Source: Kaiparowitsia implicata GSE-PSE-MK54-09C (GTDB lineage Bacteria > Cyanobacteriota > Cyanobacteriia > Elainellales > Elainellaceae). From it: a DNA stretch of 37,835 nt. The position numbers and the translations under genes were made by a program. Below, one piece after another: positions 11,583-20,194 of this stretch (positions are counted from its first letter, which is position 1; every line of letters starts with the position of its first letter). The notes beneath the pieces are model-generated. The model was given only the letters and a program-made list of their open reading frames with translations, ran no database searches and was not told the DNA's origin. Location: NCBI GenBank assembly GCA_019359435.1, contig JAHHHI010000016.1, forward strand, positions 1 through 37,835, written 5' to 3'.

Positions 11583-12168
11583 GCCATATTGCCCTAGCCG
11601 CCAGCCTTAAGAAGCAGGAAAGATTGCAGATTGCAACAAAAGCCTCACCCTCCCGGTAGAGCCTTGGGGATCGCGTTAGCATCGAAAAGATTTCAGCGAT
11701 GCATGAGGATGACAACGCGATTTTGTTCGTTACAACACAACTGCATTTACGAAGTGCAGTCCTAAAATCAACCCTATCTGTATAGCATTGCATCAAAGGT
11801 CAAATTGATTGCGCCATCATCACTCCATCCCCCTCAAGATGTAAAACAAATCATAAGTTTCCTCCACGACTTGGATTTGGATGATATTACAGAGGGGCAG
11901 GTGTAGCGCTGCGGATTGCATAATCGTGTGTGAAATAGCCAAACAGTCACCTGATTAATTTCTATCAATTGAGACGAGACTGCAAATTAATGGCTCGATT
12001 GAGTACTGCTAAATTGAGCCTAGGTTGAGCTATTTAAGCGCTATCTGAGTTTGGATTGCGCTAGTCAAGGGTTTTAGTTTGTTCTCGATTGGTCAGGCCC
12101 TGGTGCGCATCCGGTTACGCAGAGAGCCGCTACTTGTTTGAACGTTTTGAATTGTTGAGTTTCTCTTC
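11583..12168. promoter_or_regulatory. Long upstream region of the cox operon
   Basis: About 590 bp without a convincing gene precede coxB. The last 300 bp are AT-rich and presumably carry the operon promoter and regulation. I found no clear GTA-N8-TAC NtcA site or other named operator. Short open frames here lack protein character. Confidence 0.4.
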
Positions 12169-13221
12169 ATGAAGCAAATTCCAGCACCGCTCCTTACACT
12201 CATCGCTGGGGTTGTCATTACTCTGGCAAGTCTCTGGCTGGGGTATAACCACGGCCTATTGCCTGAGCAAGCATCGGAGCAAGCGCCTCTGGTGGATGAG
12301 TTGTTTAACGTCATGATGGTGATCAGCACCGCTCTGTTCATCGTGGTGCAGGGCATGATCATCTGGTTCATGATTCGCTATCGGCAGCGTGCCGGAGACG
12401 ACACGGACGGCATTCCAGTAGATGGTAACTTGCCCCTCGAAGCCTTGTGGACAGCGATCCCAGCTGTGTTAGTGATCGGCATTGGGGTTTACAGCGTAGA
12501 AGTGTTTCAGGAAATGGGAGGCTTGTCCCCTGGCAGTCACCCGATGATGGGGCATCAGCATGCGGCTGCGGTGGTGGCGCAGGCTCCCAGTCCTGATGGG
12601 CAATCCATTGGAGGCGACACAATGCCGCTGATGGCCATGACCGAGGCTGAAGCCGCTGACTTTGACCCACAGTATGGCTTTGGAGCTGGCACCTCAATGA
12701 TGGGGAACGCGCCCGACGTAACGGTGGCGGTGACGGGTATGCAGTATGCCTGGTTGTTTAACTATCCCAATAGCGGCATCATGACGGGAGAACTGCATAT
12801 CCCCGTGGGCAAAGATGTGCAGCTCGATCTGACGGCACAGGACGTGATTCACTCGTTTTGGGTGCCGCAGTTTCGGTTAAAGCAGGATGCCTTGCCGGGG
12901 CAGCAGACTGGGCTGCGCTTTCGGGCTACAAAGGTGGGAACCTATCCAGTGGTTTGTGCAGAACTGTGTGGTAGCTATCATGGCGGCATGCGATCGCAGG
13001 TTATCGTGCATACTCAAGACGAGTACGATGCCTGGCTAGAGGAAAATCAGGTTGCTCAAGCCGAGACCTCGCCAGATGTGGTTGCAGCCAATCTGTCAAA
13101 GAATTCATCTATGCTGCCGACGGGCGACTTCTTGCAGCCCTATGTGGCCGAGATGGGGATTACGCCTGAGGCGATCGCCCACCTCCATCCCCCTGCGTCT
13201 GAGGTTGACTCAGCCTCTTAG
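12169..13221 (+). CDS. coxB: Cytochrome c oxidase subunit II (CuA subunit)
   Basis: This subunit accepts electrons from soluble cytochrome c or plastocyanin at the dinuclear CuA centre and passes them to subunit I. The product is 350 residues. An N-terminal hydrophobic stretch (about 6-25) is followed by two more membrane segments at about 48-69 and 92-110. The cupredoxin domain has all CuA ligands: His228, then CAELCGSYHGGM giving Cys263, Glu265, Cys267, His271 and Met274. Between the membrane part and the cupredoxin domain (about 117-182) is a linker unusually rich in Met and His. ATG at 12169 starts a good membrane-insertion sequence. It is the first gene of coxBAC, 84 bp before coxA, and belongs to the respiratory chain of thylakoid or plasma membrane. 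Confidence 0.96.
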   Translation: MKQIPAPLLTLIAGVVITLASLWLGYNHGLLPEQASEQAPLVDELFNVMMVISTALFIVVQGMIIWFMIRYRQRAGDDTDGIPVDGNLPLEALWTAIPAVLVIGIGVYSVEVFQEMGGLSPGSHPMMGHQHAAAVVAQAPSPDGQSIGGDTMPLMAMTEAEAADFDPQYGFGAGTSMMGNAPDVTVAVTGMQYAWLFNYPNSGIMTGELHIPVGKDVQLDLTAQDVIHSFWVPQFRLKQDALPGQQTGLRFRATKVGTYPVVCAELCGSYHGGMRSQVIVHTQDEYDAWLEENQVAQAETSPDVVAANLSKNSSMLPTGDFLQPYVAEMGITPEAIAHLHPPASEVDSAS

Positions 13222-13305
13222 CGGCTGCGTTAAGCCCCGTTCATTTTCGTCCATTGAGTTTTCTTAAACTCCCTCGCTCGATCCTTTTAGACATTTTTTA
13301 GAGTT

Positions 13306-14985
13306 ATGGCGCAAGCACAAGTCCCCGTCGAAACTGGCGTGATTGCTACCCCAGCCCACGTCCACGAACCCTGGAAGTGGTACGACTACTTTACGTTCAA
13401 CATTGATCACAAAGTTATTGGCATTCAGTATCTGGTGCTGGCCTTTGTGTTTTATCTGATAGGTGGGCTAATGGCGGTCGCTATGCGGACGGAGCTGGCC
13501 ACAGCAGATCCCGACTTTATCAGCCCCGCGCTCTACAACGCCTTTTTGACCAACCACGGCACCATCATGATTTTCTTTTGGGTGGTGCCCGCAGCGATTG
13601 GGGGCTTTGGTAACTTTTTGGTGCCGCTGATGGTGGGTGCGCGCGATATGGCGTTTCCTAAGCTGAATGCGATCGCCTTTTGGCTCAACCCGCCAGCGGG
13701 AGCGCTGCTGCTGGGCAGCTTCTTCTTTGGTGGGGCTCAATCGGGCTGGACCTCGTATCCCCCTTTGAGCGCCATCACGGCTAATACGGCCCAGTCCATG
13801 TGGATTTTGGCGTTGGTGTTGGTGGGTTCCTCCTCCATCTTGGGTTCGGTCAACTTTTTGATCACCATCTTTTTCATGAAGGTGCCCAGCATGCGCTGGG
13901 ATCAGCTGCCGCTATATTGCTGGTCGATGGTGGCAACGTCGGTGCTGGCGCTGGTGTCTACCCCCGTGCTGGCGGCTGGCCTCACGCTGCTGTTGTTTGA
14001 TATCAATTTTGGCACCTCGTTTTTTAAGCCCGAAGAGGGCGGCAACGTGGTGATTTATCAGCACTTGTTCTGGTTTTACTCGCACCCGGCAGTGTATCTG
14101 ATGATTTTGCCCATCTTTGGCGTGATGTCAGAGGTGATTCCGGTTCACGCTCGCAAGCCGATTTTTGGCTATAAGGCGATCGCCTATTCCAGCTTGGCGA
14201 TTTGCCTGCTTGGCCTGTTTGTGTGGGTGCACCACATGTTTACCAGCGGCACCCCGCCCTGGATGCGTCTATTTTTCACCATCTCTACACTAATTGTGGC
14301 GGTGCCCACAGGGGTGAAAATCTTTAGCTGGGTGGCAACGCTGTGGGGTGGCAAAATTCGCTACACCGGCGCCATGCTGTTTGCCGTAGGCTTACTGTCA
14401 ATGTTTGTGCTGGGCGGCCTGAGCGGGGTCACCCTGGGAGCGGCTCCCTTTGATGTGCATGTGCACGATACCTACTATGTGGTGGCGCACTTTCACTATG
14501 TACTGTTTGGTGGGTCAGTGTTTGGCTTGTATGCGGGGATCTATCACTGGTTCCCCAAAATCACAGGGCGGATGATGAATGAAACCTGGGCGCGTGTCCA
14601 TTTTGTTCTGACTTTTATCGGCACGAACATCACCTTTCTGCCAATGCACCAGTTGGGAATGCACGGAATGCCCCGCCGCGTTGCGATGTATGATCCCCAG
14701 TTTGAGGCGCTGAACAAACTCTGTACTTTTGGCGCGTTTGTGTTGGCGTTTTCTATCCTGCCCTTTTTGTTTAATGTGATCTGGAGCTGGTCTAAGGGAC
14801 CCAAGGCGAGCGGAAATCCCTGGAATGCGCTGACGCTGGAGTGGACGACGGATTCGCCCCCGATTGTTGAAAACTGGGAGGTGCTGCCGGTGGTGACCCA
14901 TGGCCCTTATGATTACGGCATGAATGTGGGGTTGAATGGACAGGTCGAGCCTGTGGAGGAGGCGATCGCCCCTCACAGCAGTTAA
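13306..14985 (+). CDS. coxA: Cytochrome c oxidase subunit I (aa3-type, A2 family)
   Basis: This is the catalytic subunit, which reduces oxygen to water and pumps protons. The 559 residues contain the usual twelve membrane helices. Ligands are visible: His84 and His397 for the low-spin heme, His395 for heme a3, and His260, His309 and His310 for CuB, with Tyr264 placed to form the His-Tyr crosslink. Helix VI reads FWFYSHPAVY. The glutamate of the classical HPEVY motif is absent and replaced by the YS pair, which defines A2-type heme-copper oxidases and is normal for cyanobacterial CoxA. The gene lies between coxB and coxC with gaps of 84 and 75 bp, consistent with one transcript. Confidence 0.97.
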   Translation: MAQAQVPVETGVIATPAHVHEPWKWYDYFTFNIDHKVIGIQYLVLAFVFYLIGGLMAVAMRTELATADPDFISPALYNAFLTNHGTIMIFFWVVPAAIGGFGNFLVPLMVGARDMAFPKLNAIAFWLNPPAGALLLGSFFFGGAQSGWTSYPPLSAITANTAQSMWILALVLVGSSSILGSVNFLITIFFMKVPSMRWDQLPLYCWSMVATSVLALVSTPVLAAGLTLLLFDINFGTSFFKPEEGGNVVIYQHLFWFYSHPAVYLMILPIFGVMSEVIPVHARKPIFGYKAIAYSSLAICLLGLFVWVHHMFTSGTPPWMRLFFTISTLIVAVPTGVKIFSWVATLWGGKIRYTGAMLFAVGLLSMFVLGGLSGVTLGAAPFDVHVHDTYYVVAHFHYVLFGGSVFGLYAGIYHWFPKITGRMMNETWARVHFVLTFIGTNITFLPMHQLGMHGMPRRVAMYDPQFEALNKLCTFGAFVLAFSILPFLFNVIWSWSKGPKASGNPWNALTLEWTTDSPPIVENWEVLPVVTHGPYDYGMNVGLNGQVEPVEEAIAPHSS

Positions 14986-15060
14986 TGAAAGGCTGAGCGA
15001 GCGGCCCATTGCTCTGGCTTAGCCATTGAATACTTTTGTCTCAACCACTTTTACAACGCT

Positions 15061-15699
15061 ATGCAAGGTTCAACTGTTCCCTCTGAAACCTCTGAAGTTC
15101 TCATCGATGGCGCGATGCCAGCCGAGGCGATCGCCCACGAGCACGAGGCGCATCCCGACCTGCGGGTATGGGGGCTGCTGACGTTTTTAGCGTCAGAGTC
15201 GCTGATGTTTGGTGGGTTTTTTGCGACCTACCTGCTGCTGCGAGGGGCGGCGGCTCAATGGCCGCCCGAAGGCACCGAGGTCGAGCTATTGCTGCCTACA
15301 ATCAATACCGTCATTCTGGTATCGAGCAGTTTTGTGATTCACCTGGGCGACACAGCGGTGAAAAAGAATGATGTGAAGGGGTTACGCCTTTGGTACATTG
15401 TGACGGCGGTGATGGGCATTGTGTTTTTGGCCGGCCAGGTGTATGAATATGCCACCTTGGGCTATGGGCTCAAGTCAAATATATTCGCCAACTGCTTTTA
15501 CTTAATGACGGGGTTCCACGGTCTGCATGTGTTTATCGGCGTCTGTCTGATTCTAGGCGTGCTGTGGCGATCGCGCCGTTCGGGGCACTACTCTAGCTCG
15601 CACCACACTGGCGTAGAGATGGCCGAGATTTATTGGCACTTCGTTGACATTATTTGGATTGTGCTCTTTACGCTGCTCTACATTTTGACGCGGTTTTAG
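15061..15699 (+). CDS. coxC: Cytochrome c oxidase subunit III
   Basis: The product is 212 residues with five predicted membrane helices. A polar N-terminal segment is followed by HPDLRVWGLLTFLASESLMFGGFFATYLLLRG, and later by MTGFHGLHVFIGV and the final EIYWHFVDIIWIVLFTLLY. These are the conserved features of the short, five-helix subunit III. The subunit contains no redox centre; in this family it stabilises subunit I and supports proton uptake. As the last gene of coxBAC it is followed by a repeat hairpin region and a strong intrinsic terminator about 250 bp downstream. Confidence 0.96.
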   Translation: MQGSTVPSETSEVLIDGAMPAEAIAHEHEAHPDLRVWGLLTFLASESLMFGGFFATYLLLRGAAAQWPPEGTEVELLLPTINTVILVSSSFVIHLGDTAVKKNDVKGLRLWYIVTAVMGIVFLAGQVYEYATLGYGLKSNIFANCFYLMTGFHGLHVFIGVCLILGVLWRSRRSGHYSSSHHTGVEMAEIYWHFVDIIWIVLFTLLYILTRF

Positions 15700-15805
15700 G
15701 GCGAGTCTGTGGATCGTGGCTAGCTATGATTGGACTAGCCGTTGAATCAATTTGATTGAGGATTAACGTTCTAGTACCGCTCGGCGTAAATTTCCACCCC
15801 GTTGG

Positions 15806-15898
15806 CCCTCACCCTAAATCCCTCTCCCTTTTTGGGAGAGGGACTTTGAATCTGGCTCCCCTTCTCCCAAGTTGGGAGAAGGGGCTGGGGGATGAGGG
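15806..15898. repeat. Dispersed cyanobacterial repeat folding as two hairpins inside an outer stem
   Basis: Hairpin A pairs CCCTCTCCC (15820-15828) with GGGAGAGGG (15834-15842). Hairpin B pairs CCCCTTCTCCCAA (15858-15870) with TTGGGAGAAGGGG (15872-15884). An outer stem pairs CCCTCA (15806-15811) with TGAGGG (15893-15898). Sequences of this CCCTCACCC...GGGATGAGGG type are familiar as intergenic repeats in cyanobacterial genomes; that statement is from memory. Confidence 0.75.
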
Positions 15899-15943
15899 TC
15901 TACAGGTGGCAAGACTTATGCCGCAGAGTACTAGCATCCCCTC

Positions 15944-15972
15944 AAAAAAGCACCCTACAGGGTGCTTTTTTT
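15944..15972 (+). terminator. Intrinsic terminator, bidirectional in form
   Basis: GCACCC (15950-15955), a four-base loop TACA, and GGGTGC (15960-15965) are followed by seven T residues and preceded by six A residues. It probably ends the cox transcript. The A run means it could also stop leftward transcription. Confidence 0.8.
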
Positions 15973-16495
15973 CTTGCGCAATTGGGGTGGCTGGTTCAAC
16001 GATGTGTTCCGCACATAGCGCTACATAGCGCTCCAACCGCATCCAAACGATCCGATTTCGGGGCGTTCATCCTTTTCTGAAACTTTTTGGGCGATCGCCC
16101 CGTCCGAATAGTTAACAGGCCAACTCACGCATCGTCAACCGTAGATCAGCGCTGACCGGTGCAACGATGCGTAGGCTAAAGCCGTAGCTTTTCCTCAACT
16201 AACGCTCCAGACCATCGGCACTCCGGCATTCGCTTGGGGCCAGGTTTTGCATCGCACTTTACACCGTAGATTGGGGTGCTGCTGGGGGTTGAACAGAGGA
16301 ATACCGTGTCGGGCGATCGCGCCACTCGGCCCCAGTGCACCGGATGCCCATAAATTTATGTGCTCCCTTAAAAAAATGCACGGATCAGGTCAAACCCGAA
16401 TGGAAGTATGATGCGTAGCCATCCCCCAATCGGCTGAATCTCAGGGAATCTGCCACAATGCCTCACCCTATCAATCATCAAAGACGAGAGAAATT
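15973..16495. other. Intergenic region between the cox terminator and the DUF3747 gene
   Basis: No gene is supported in this stretch of roughly 520 bp. It contains a perfect tandem duplication of ACATAGCGCT at 16013-16032 and two HIP1 octamers. The promoter of the downstream secreted protein is presumably in its last 100 bp, but I cannot place it with confidence. Confidence 0.4.
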
Positions 16496-17734
16496 ATGAA
16501 ACCGACAGGCTGGTTGAGTCTCACCGCATTAACAGCAGTAGGGCTAGGAGCCGGTGGCGTGTTTAGCGCAGCCGCAGCGGCCACATTTGCGAGTGCAGAA
16601 GTTGATCAAAGTCGATTTGTCGTGATGGCTACCGCTGGCGGCAGTCGCCCTACAATTTTGGAACAGGTCAGGGGCGATCGCGCTTGCTGGCGAACAAGTG
16701 GCGGCACTGTAGAACCGCTTCTGCTCAACTTTGACTTCACCGGAATTTGTGCCCGCGCTACCGACCGCAACGGCTATTCTGTTCGCGTCGCAGGCCAAGA
16801 TTTGGGACTGCGCTATAGCCTGCGAACCGAACGCGTGAGCAATGCTGTCGTACTCTATGCGGTGCCCAGTGACAACTCTCACCGCCTCGAAGTGGGTCGC
16901 ACTAGCAGCGTCCCGAGCACCTTTGGGCAAATTCAGCTAAACTCCGGCTGGCGCCTTACTCGCCGAGTTTATAACGGCCAGCAGTTAGGGCATGTCTACC
17001 TCACCAACGACACCGCCCTGCCCACACTGGTAGCTTCGGCGACCGGGAGACCTAGCACGCCCACCCCAGCTCCAGTCGCGTCTCGGCCCGCCCCAGCCCA
17101 ACCCAGCCCCGCGCCCATTGCGTCTCGGCCCATCCCAGCCCAACCGAGCCCTGCGCCCGTTGCGGCTAATCCGCCTCGCGTGCCCACCGCAGGCTCACCC
17201 ATCAACATTCCCGTGCCACCGCCCGCCTCGACTGTGGTGACACGGCCCACCCCATCGCCCGTCACCCCGCCGCCTGCCTCGATTGTGGTGACACGGCCTA
17301 CGCCAACTACGCCGCCTATGGCAGGGTCGCCGCTGCCGCCTCCGCCTGCTGTGTCCCGCCCTGGAGATATTGCAGTGCTGCCCGTGCCGGGTGCGCCCCC
17401 AACTCCCACCGGCCACACCCCCGGAACGCTGCCCTCTGTGGGCGTTAACCAAGGCTCTTGGGGCAATGCCGCTCCCGTTTATTCAGGCACGCCCCAGTTT
17501 TCTTCGCCGCGCCTAGCCGCAGATTTGGGCTTTAGCTATCGCGTCGTTGTGAATGACAGCAGCCCCACAGCGCAACAGCGCATTCGTTCGGTAGTTCCTG
17601 ATGCCTTTCGCACGGTGGTTAATGGTCAGGTGGTGATGCAGGCAGGTCTGTTCCGCGATCGCCCCGCCGCAGAAGCCATGATACAACGGCTCAGTCAATC
17701 TAATCTGCCTGCCACCGTTGTCGCAGTGAACTAA
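16496..17734 (+). CDS. Secreted DUF3747-domain protein with proline-rich linker and SPOR-like C-terminus
   Basis: The product is 412 residues. It begins with a signal peptide (about 1-31, with an Ala-rich end). Residues 32-180 match the cyanobacterial DUF3747 domain, with the blocks EVDQSRFVV, ACWRTSGGTVEPLLLNFDFTGIC, GYSVRVAGQDLGLRYSLR and GWRLTRRVYNGQQLGHVYLTND. Residues about 187-320 are a low-complexity linker of Pro, Ala, Ser and Thr with short repeats such as APVASRPAPAQPSP. The last 70 residues (YRVVVND...QAGLFRDRPAAEAMIQRL) look like a SPOR peptidoglycan-binding fold. I infer a cell-envelope role; the biochemical function of DUF3747 is unknown to me. It stands alone, with large gaps on both sides. 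Confidence 0.85.
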   Translation: MKPTGWLSLTALTAVGLGAGGVFSAAAAATFASAEVDQSRFVVMATAGGSRPTILEQVRGDRACWRTSGGTVEPLLLNFDFTGICARATDRNGYSVRVAGQDLGLRYSLRTERVSNAVVLYAVPSDNSHRLEVGRTSSVPSTFGQIQLNSGWRLTRRVYNGQQLGHVYLTNDTALPTLVASATGRPSTPTPAPVASRPAPAQPSPAPIASRPIPAQPSPAPVAANPPRVPTAGSPINIPVPPPASTVVTRPTPSPVTPPPASIVVTRPTPTTPPMAGSPLPPPPAVSRPGDIAVLPVPGAPPTPTGHTPGTLPSVGVNQGSWGNAAPVYSGTPQFSSPRLAADLGFSYRVVVNDSSPTAQQRIRSVVPDAFRTVVNGQVVMQAGLFRDRPAAEAMIQRLSQSNLPATVVAVN

Positions 17735-18239
17735 TGCCTTTAAAGGGTTAAGGCGATCGTTGACTCCCTGCAATCATCCTGAGTTGAGGACGCTAAGACC
17801 CGCTGAATTCACGGCCTGGGTTGGATCAGGCTGCGTTCAAGTTAATGCCAGTTCGGCAAATGCTTAAAACCGTACTGCCTGCGACGCGGGCAGTACGGTT
17901 TAGCGTTGATTTAGCCCCGCACTGGTGGGCTAAATCAACGCTAAACCGACTCATATTCAGGAGTTAAGCCTCGATCTTACGTTTGATCAGTGGCCTTTTC
18001 ATCATCACTACGCGTGCCCGCAGCGCGGATGAGTACTGACGGTGTGGAACAGGTGGAGCACCCTCGCGTCACGGTGGATTCCACAACCCTACTTGCCGAA
18101 CCCAGGCACTCTCAGCGAATCTGAGCGAATCCGTCTAGACCACGAACAGGGTGCCAAGTCCTGCGGTAAAGTCAGAACGGTGTGATGCAGTATCTACGGT
18201 ACACACCCCTGTCTTGGTCGGCTTGTCTACGTACCGCAG
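17735..18239. other. Intergenic region holding a palindromic element
   Basis: About 500 bp lie between the DUF3747 and TRIC-type genes. The centre is occupied by two strong overlapping inverted repeats, listed separately. No open frame here resembles a protein. Confidence 0.5.
17846..17970. repeat. Palindromic element with two competing hairpins
   Basis: Hairpin 1 pairs AAACCGTACTGCC (17867-17879) with its exact complement at 17889-17901. Hairpin 2 has 22-base arms at 17896-17917 and 17927-17948. The six bases CGGTTT at 17896-17901 belong to both, so the two full hairpins exclude each other. The left flank GTTAATGCCAGTTCGG resembles the termini of the elements at 25384 and 26521. Confidence 0.7.
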
Positions 18240-18854
18240 ATGACTCGTGAACTGGTGCTGTTGGGGGTGGAATGGGCCTCCGTGTTTGTGTTTGCGCTCA
18301 GCGGTGTTGTCGAAGCACGCAAACGCAATCTCGATTTCTTTGGGTCGCTTGTGATTGGGTTTGTCACGGCCTTTGGCGGTGGGACGCTGCGCGATGTGCT
18401 GCTCGATCGCCATCCCCTCTATTGGACACAGCACCCGATCTATATCGTTACTGTCCTGATCACGGCGGTGGTTGCGGTGGCTTTTCCGCTTCAGGGCGAT
18501 CGCCGCACCCGTCGATTCATCATTGTGCTAGATGCATTAGGGCTGGGGTTGTTTAGCTATCTCGGCACCTATTATGCGCTCACTTACAACACCCACCGCT
18601 ACGTAGCCCCTGTTATGGGCATGATCACCGCAACTTTTGGCGGTGTGATTCGGGATGTGTTTTTTGCAGAAGTGCCGCAGATTTTTCTCATTCGCACTCA
18701 GCTTTATGCCGTGTGTGCCTTGCTGGGCGCGTTTGTATATGTGCTGCTGCGAGATATCAGGCTAGACAACACTCTTGCTATGCTGGGCTGCATCATTGCA
18801 ACGTTTTGCGTACGAATGTTAGCAATCAAGCTCGATTTACGCTTGCCGTTTTAG
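18240..18854 (+). CDS. TRIC-type cation channel family membrane protein (UPF0126/YicG-like)
   Basis: The product is 204 residues with seven hydrophobic segments arranged as two related three-helix halves plus one. Each half carries the glycine-rich motif of the family: AFGGGTLRDVLL at about 43-54 and ATFGGVIRDVFF at about 131-142. Prokaryotic TRIC homologues form trimeric monovalent-cation channels; that role is carried over from the family and not shown here. The start is ATG at 18240, directly before the first helix. The gene stands alone, with more than 240 bp on each side. Confidence 0.85.
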   Translation: MTRELVLLGVEWASVFVFALSGVVEARKRNLDFFGSLVIGFVTAFGGGTLRDVLLDRHPLYWTQHPIYIVTVLITAVVAVAFPLQGDRRTRRFIIVLDALGLGLFSYLGTYYALTYNTHRYVAPVMGMITATFGGVIRDVFFAEVPQIFLIRTQLYAVCALLGAFVYVLLRDIRLDNTLAMLGCIIATFCVRMLAIKLDLRLPF

Positions 18855-19099
18855 CATTATAATCAGATGTAATGAGGGCATATATCTCTGTAGCGCTCAC
18901 TAGACGAAACACTCTAATTCACGTGCCAAGCAGGCTTCAGCTAATCGTATCCTGCCGAGCTGTGTCATCCTTTTGATTAGTTCGTCAGATTATTCATTAG
19001 CCTTTTGATGAACTGAGATATCTCTTCTGACGGATTAATTCACCCGACCATTCTTGATATTCTTTCATTAGTGTTGAAGTTTCGAGGTTTAACAAAATT

Positions 19100-19372
19100 A
19101 TGAACATTATCGCTTGGATCATTTTGGGTCTGCTGGCTGGTGCGATCGCCAAGGCCATTGTTCCCGGTCGTCAGGGTGGCGGCATCCTGGGTACGATGCT
19201 ACTAGGTATCGTGGGTGCATTCATTGGGGGGACGTTGGTAACCTTGCTCACTGAAGGGTCGCTGGCCTTTACAGCGACTTCCCTCAGCATCCCTGGTGTG
19301 ATTGTGGCCGTGTTGGGTGCTATCATCGCCATCTGGCTGTGGAGCATGCTTACCCGTAGCACAACGGTTTAA
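19100..19372 (+). CDS. GlsB/YeaQ/YmgE family stress-response membrane protein
   Basis: This is a 90-residue, very hydrophobic protein with three membrane segments (about 3-20, 28-50 and 63-84). The first loop has the family motif AKAIVPGRQGGGILGTMLLGIVGAFIGG. Members were once called transglycosylase-associated proteins and are often induced by acid or envelope stress; the molecular function is unknown. The ATG at 19100 begins MNIIAWIILGLLAGAIA, which is typical of the family. A strong terminator lies about 185 bp downstream, leaving room for a long 3' untranslated region. Confidence 0.88.
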   Translation: MNIIAWIILGLLAGAIAKAIVPGRQGGGILGTMLLGIVGAFIGGTLVTLLTEGSLAFTATSLSIPGVIVAVLGAIIAIWLWSMLTRSTTV

Positions 19373-19555
19373 TTGATTCGAGTTGAAGTAGTCCAATTGA
19401 AGAATCAAACCAGGCAGTTCATGGCTGTTGCAGCCTAACGATGTGATTAGCTTTGATGATTGGTTCGTCATGCAGCTACCAATCACGTTGCGAACAGCGT
19501 TGCAGGTAGCACACATGTGATTTGCAACGTGATTACCGACAGATTTACTGTATGG

Positions 19556-19590
19556 AAAAGGAGGGCGCGTTTAACGCACCCTCCTTTTTT
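19556..19590 (+). terminator. Intrinsic terminator downstream of the GlsB-like gene
   Basis: GGAGGG and GCGTT pair with AACGC and CCCTCC across one C-A mismatch, with a very short loop. Six T residues follow the stem and four A residues precede it. It is the obvious end of the preceding transcript. Confidence 0.85.
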
Positions 19591-20194
19591 ATGCGGTTCT
19601 ATGGAGTTCTATGCGGACTTATGCATTTTTACGGGAGCTTTTGATGCGCGAACTCTTAAATTCTTGTATGTAACATCCATCGCGTGGCTGCAACCCGCAA
19701 TGATTCCCCATGCAATCAGCAATTCGCACTGGCTCCAGCACAGGTTCTAGTATTTGGTGCTGCTTGTATCGGAAGGGCTAAAAATAGCGGCTCATACTGG
19801 GGGCTGTTGGGTCATATCCTTAAAACCAGCAATAACGAAATTACAAAGCTGGTTTAATGTATCTGGTGTATAAGAAACAAGGGATTAAAAAAGACACCTG
19901 TAGAGCAGACTAAATTTCAACCAGGCGGTGCCGAAACGCACTAGAGTTGTGCGATCGCTCCTCAGCGCGACAGCCACTCATCCCGTGACGACAGCGCTTA
20001 CTTGTCTTAGCCTTATTCCATATAGGAACGATGTGGTGAAGTCTACAACCTGGGTAACGCAGGGGCTCTATACCTATCCTCTGCTCTATCATTTGGCTCT
20101 ACTATGGTGAGATCTGTTGTGGAAACTCGACCAGCCCCAGTGCTGCAACCCTCTGCTTACCTTGCATCAACCAGCTCCAACCCGAGAAGACCTT
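19591..20194. other. Intergenic region before the M15 peptidase gene
   Basis: Roughly 600 bp with no supported gene. Open frames on both strands lack domain features and have unnatural composition. The region is AT-richer than its neighbours from 19800 to 19920. I see no strong hairpin or named regulatory site. Confidence 0.4.

Noticed and set aside
14065-14130. Missing glutamate in the HPEVY motif of CoxA as a sign of a defective oxidase
   Set aside because: HPAVY preceded by YS is the normal A2-type arrangement and all metal ligands are present.
15756-16042. Open frames on both strands of about 77-90 codons
   Set aside because: They are translations of the intergenic repeat hairpins and the terminator, with no protein character.
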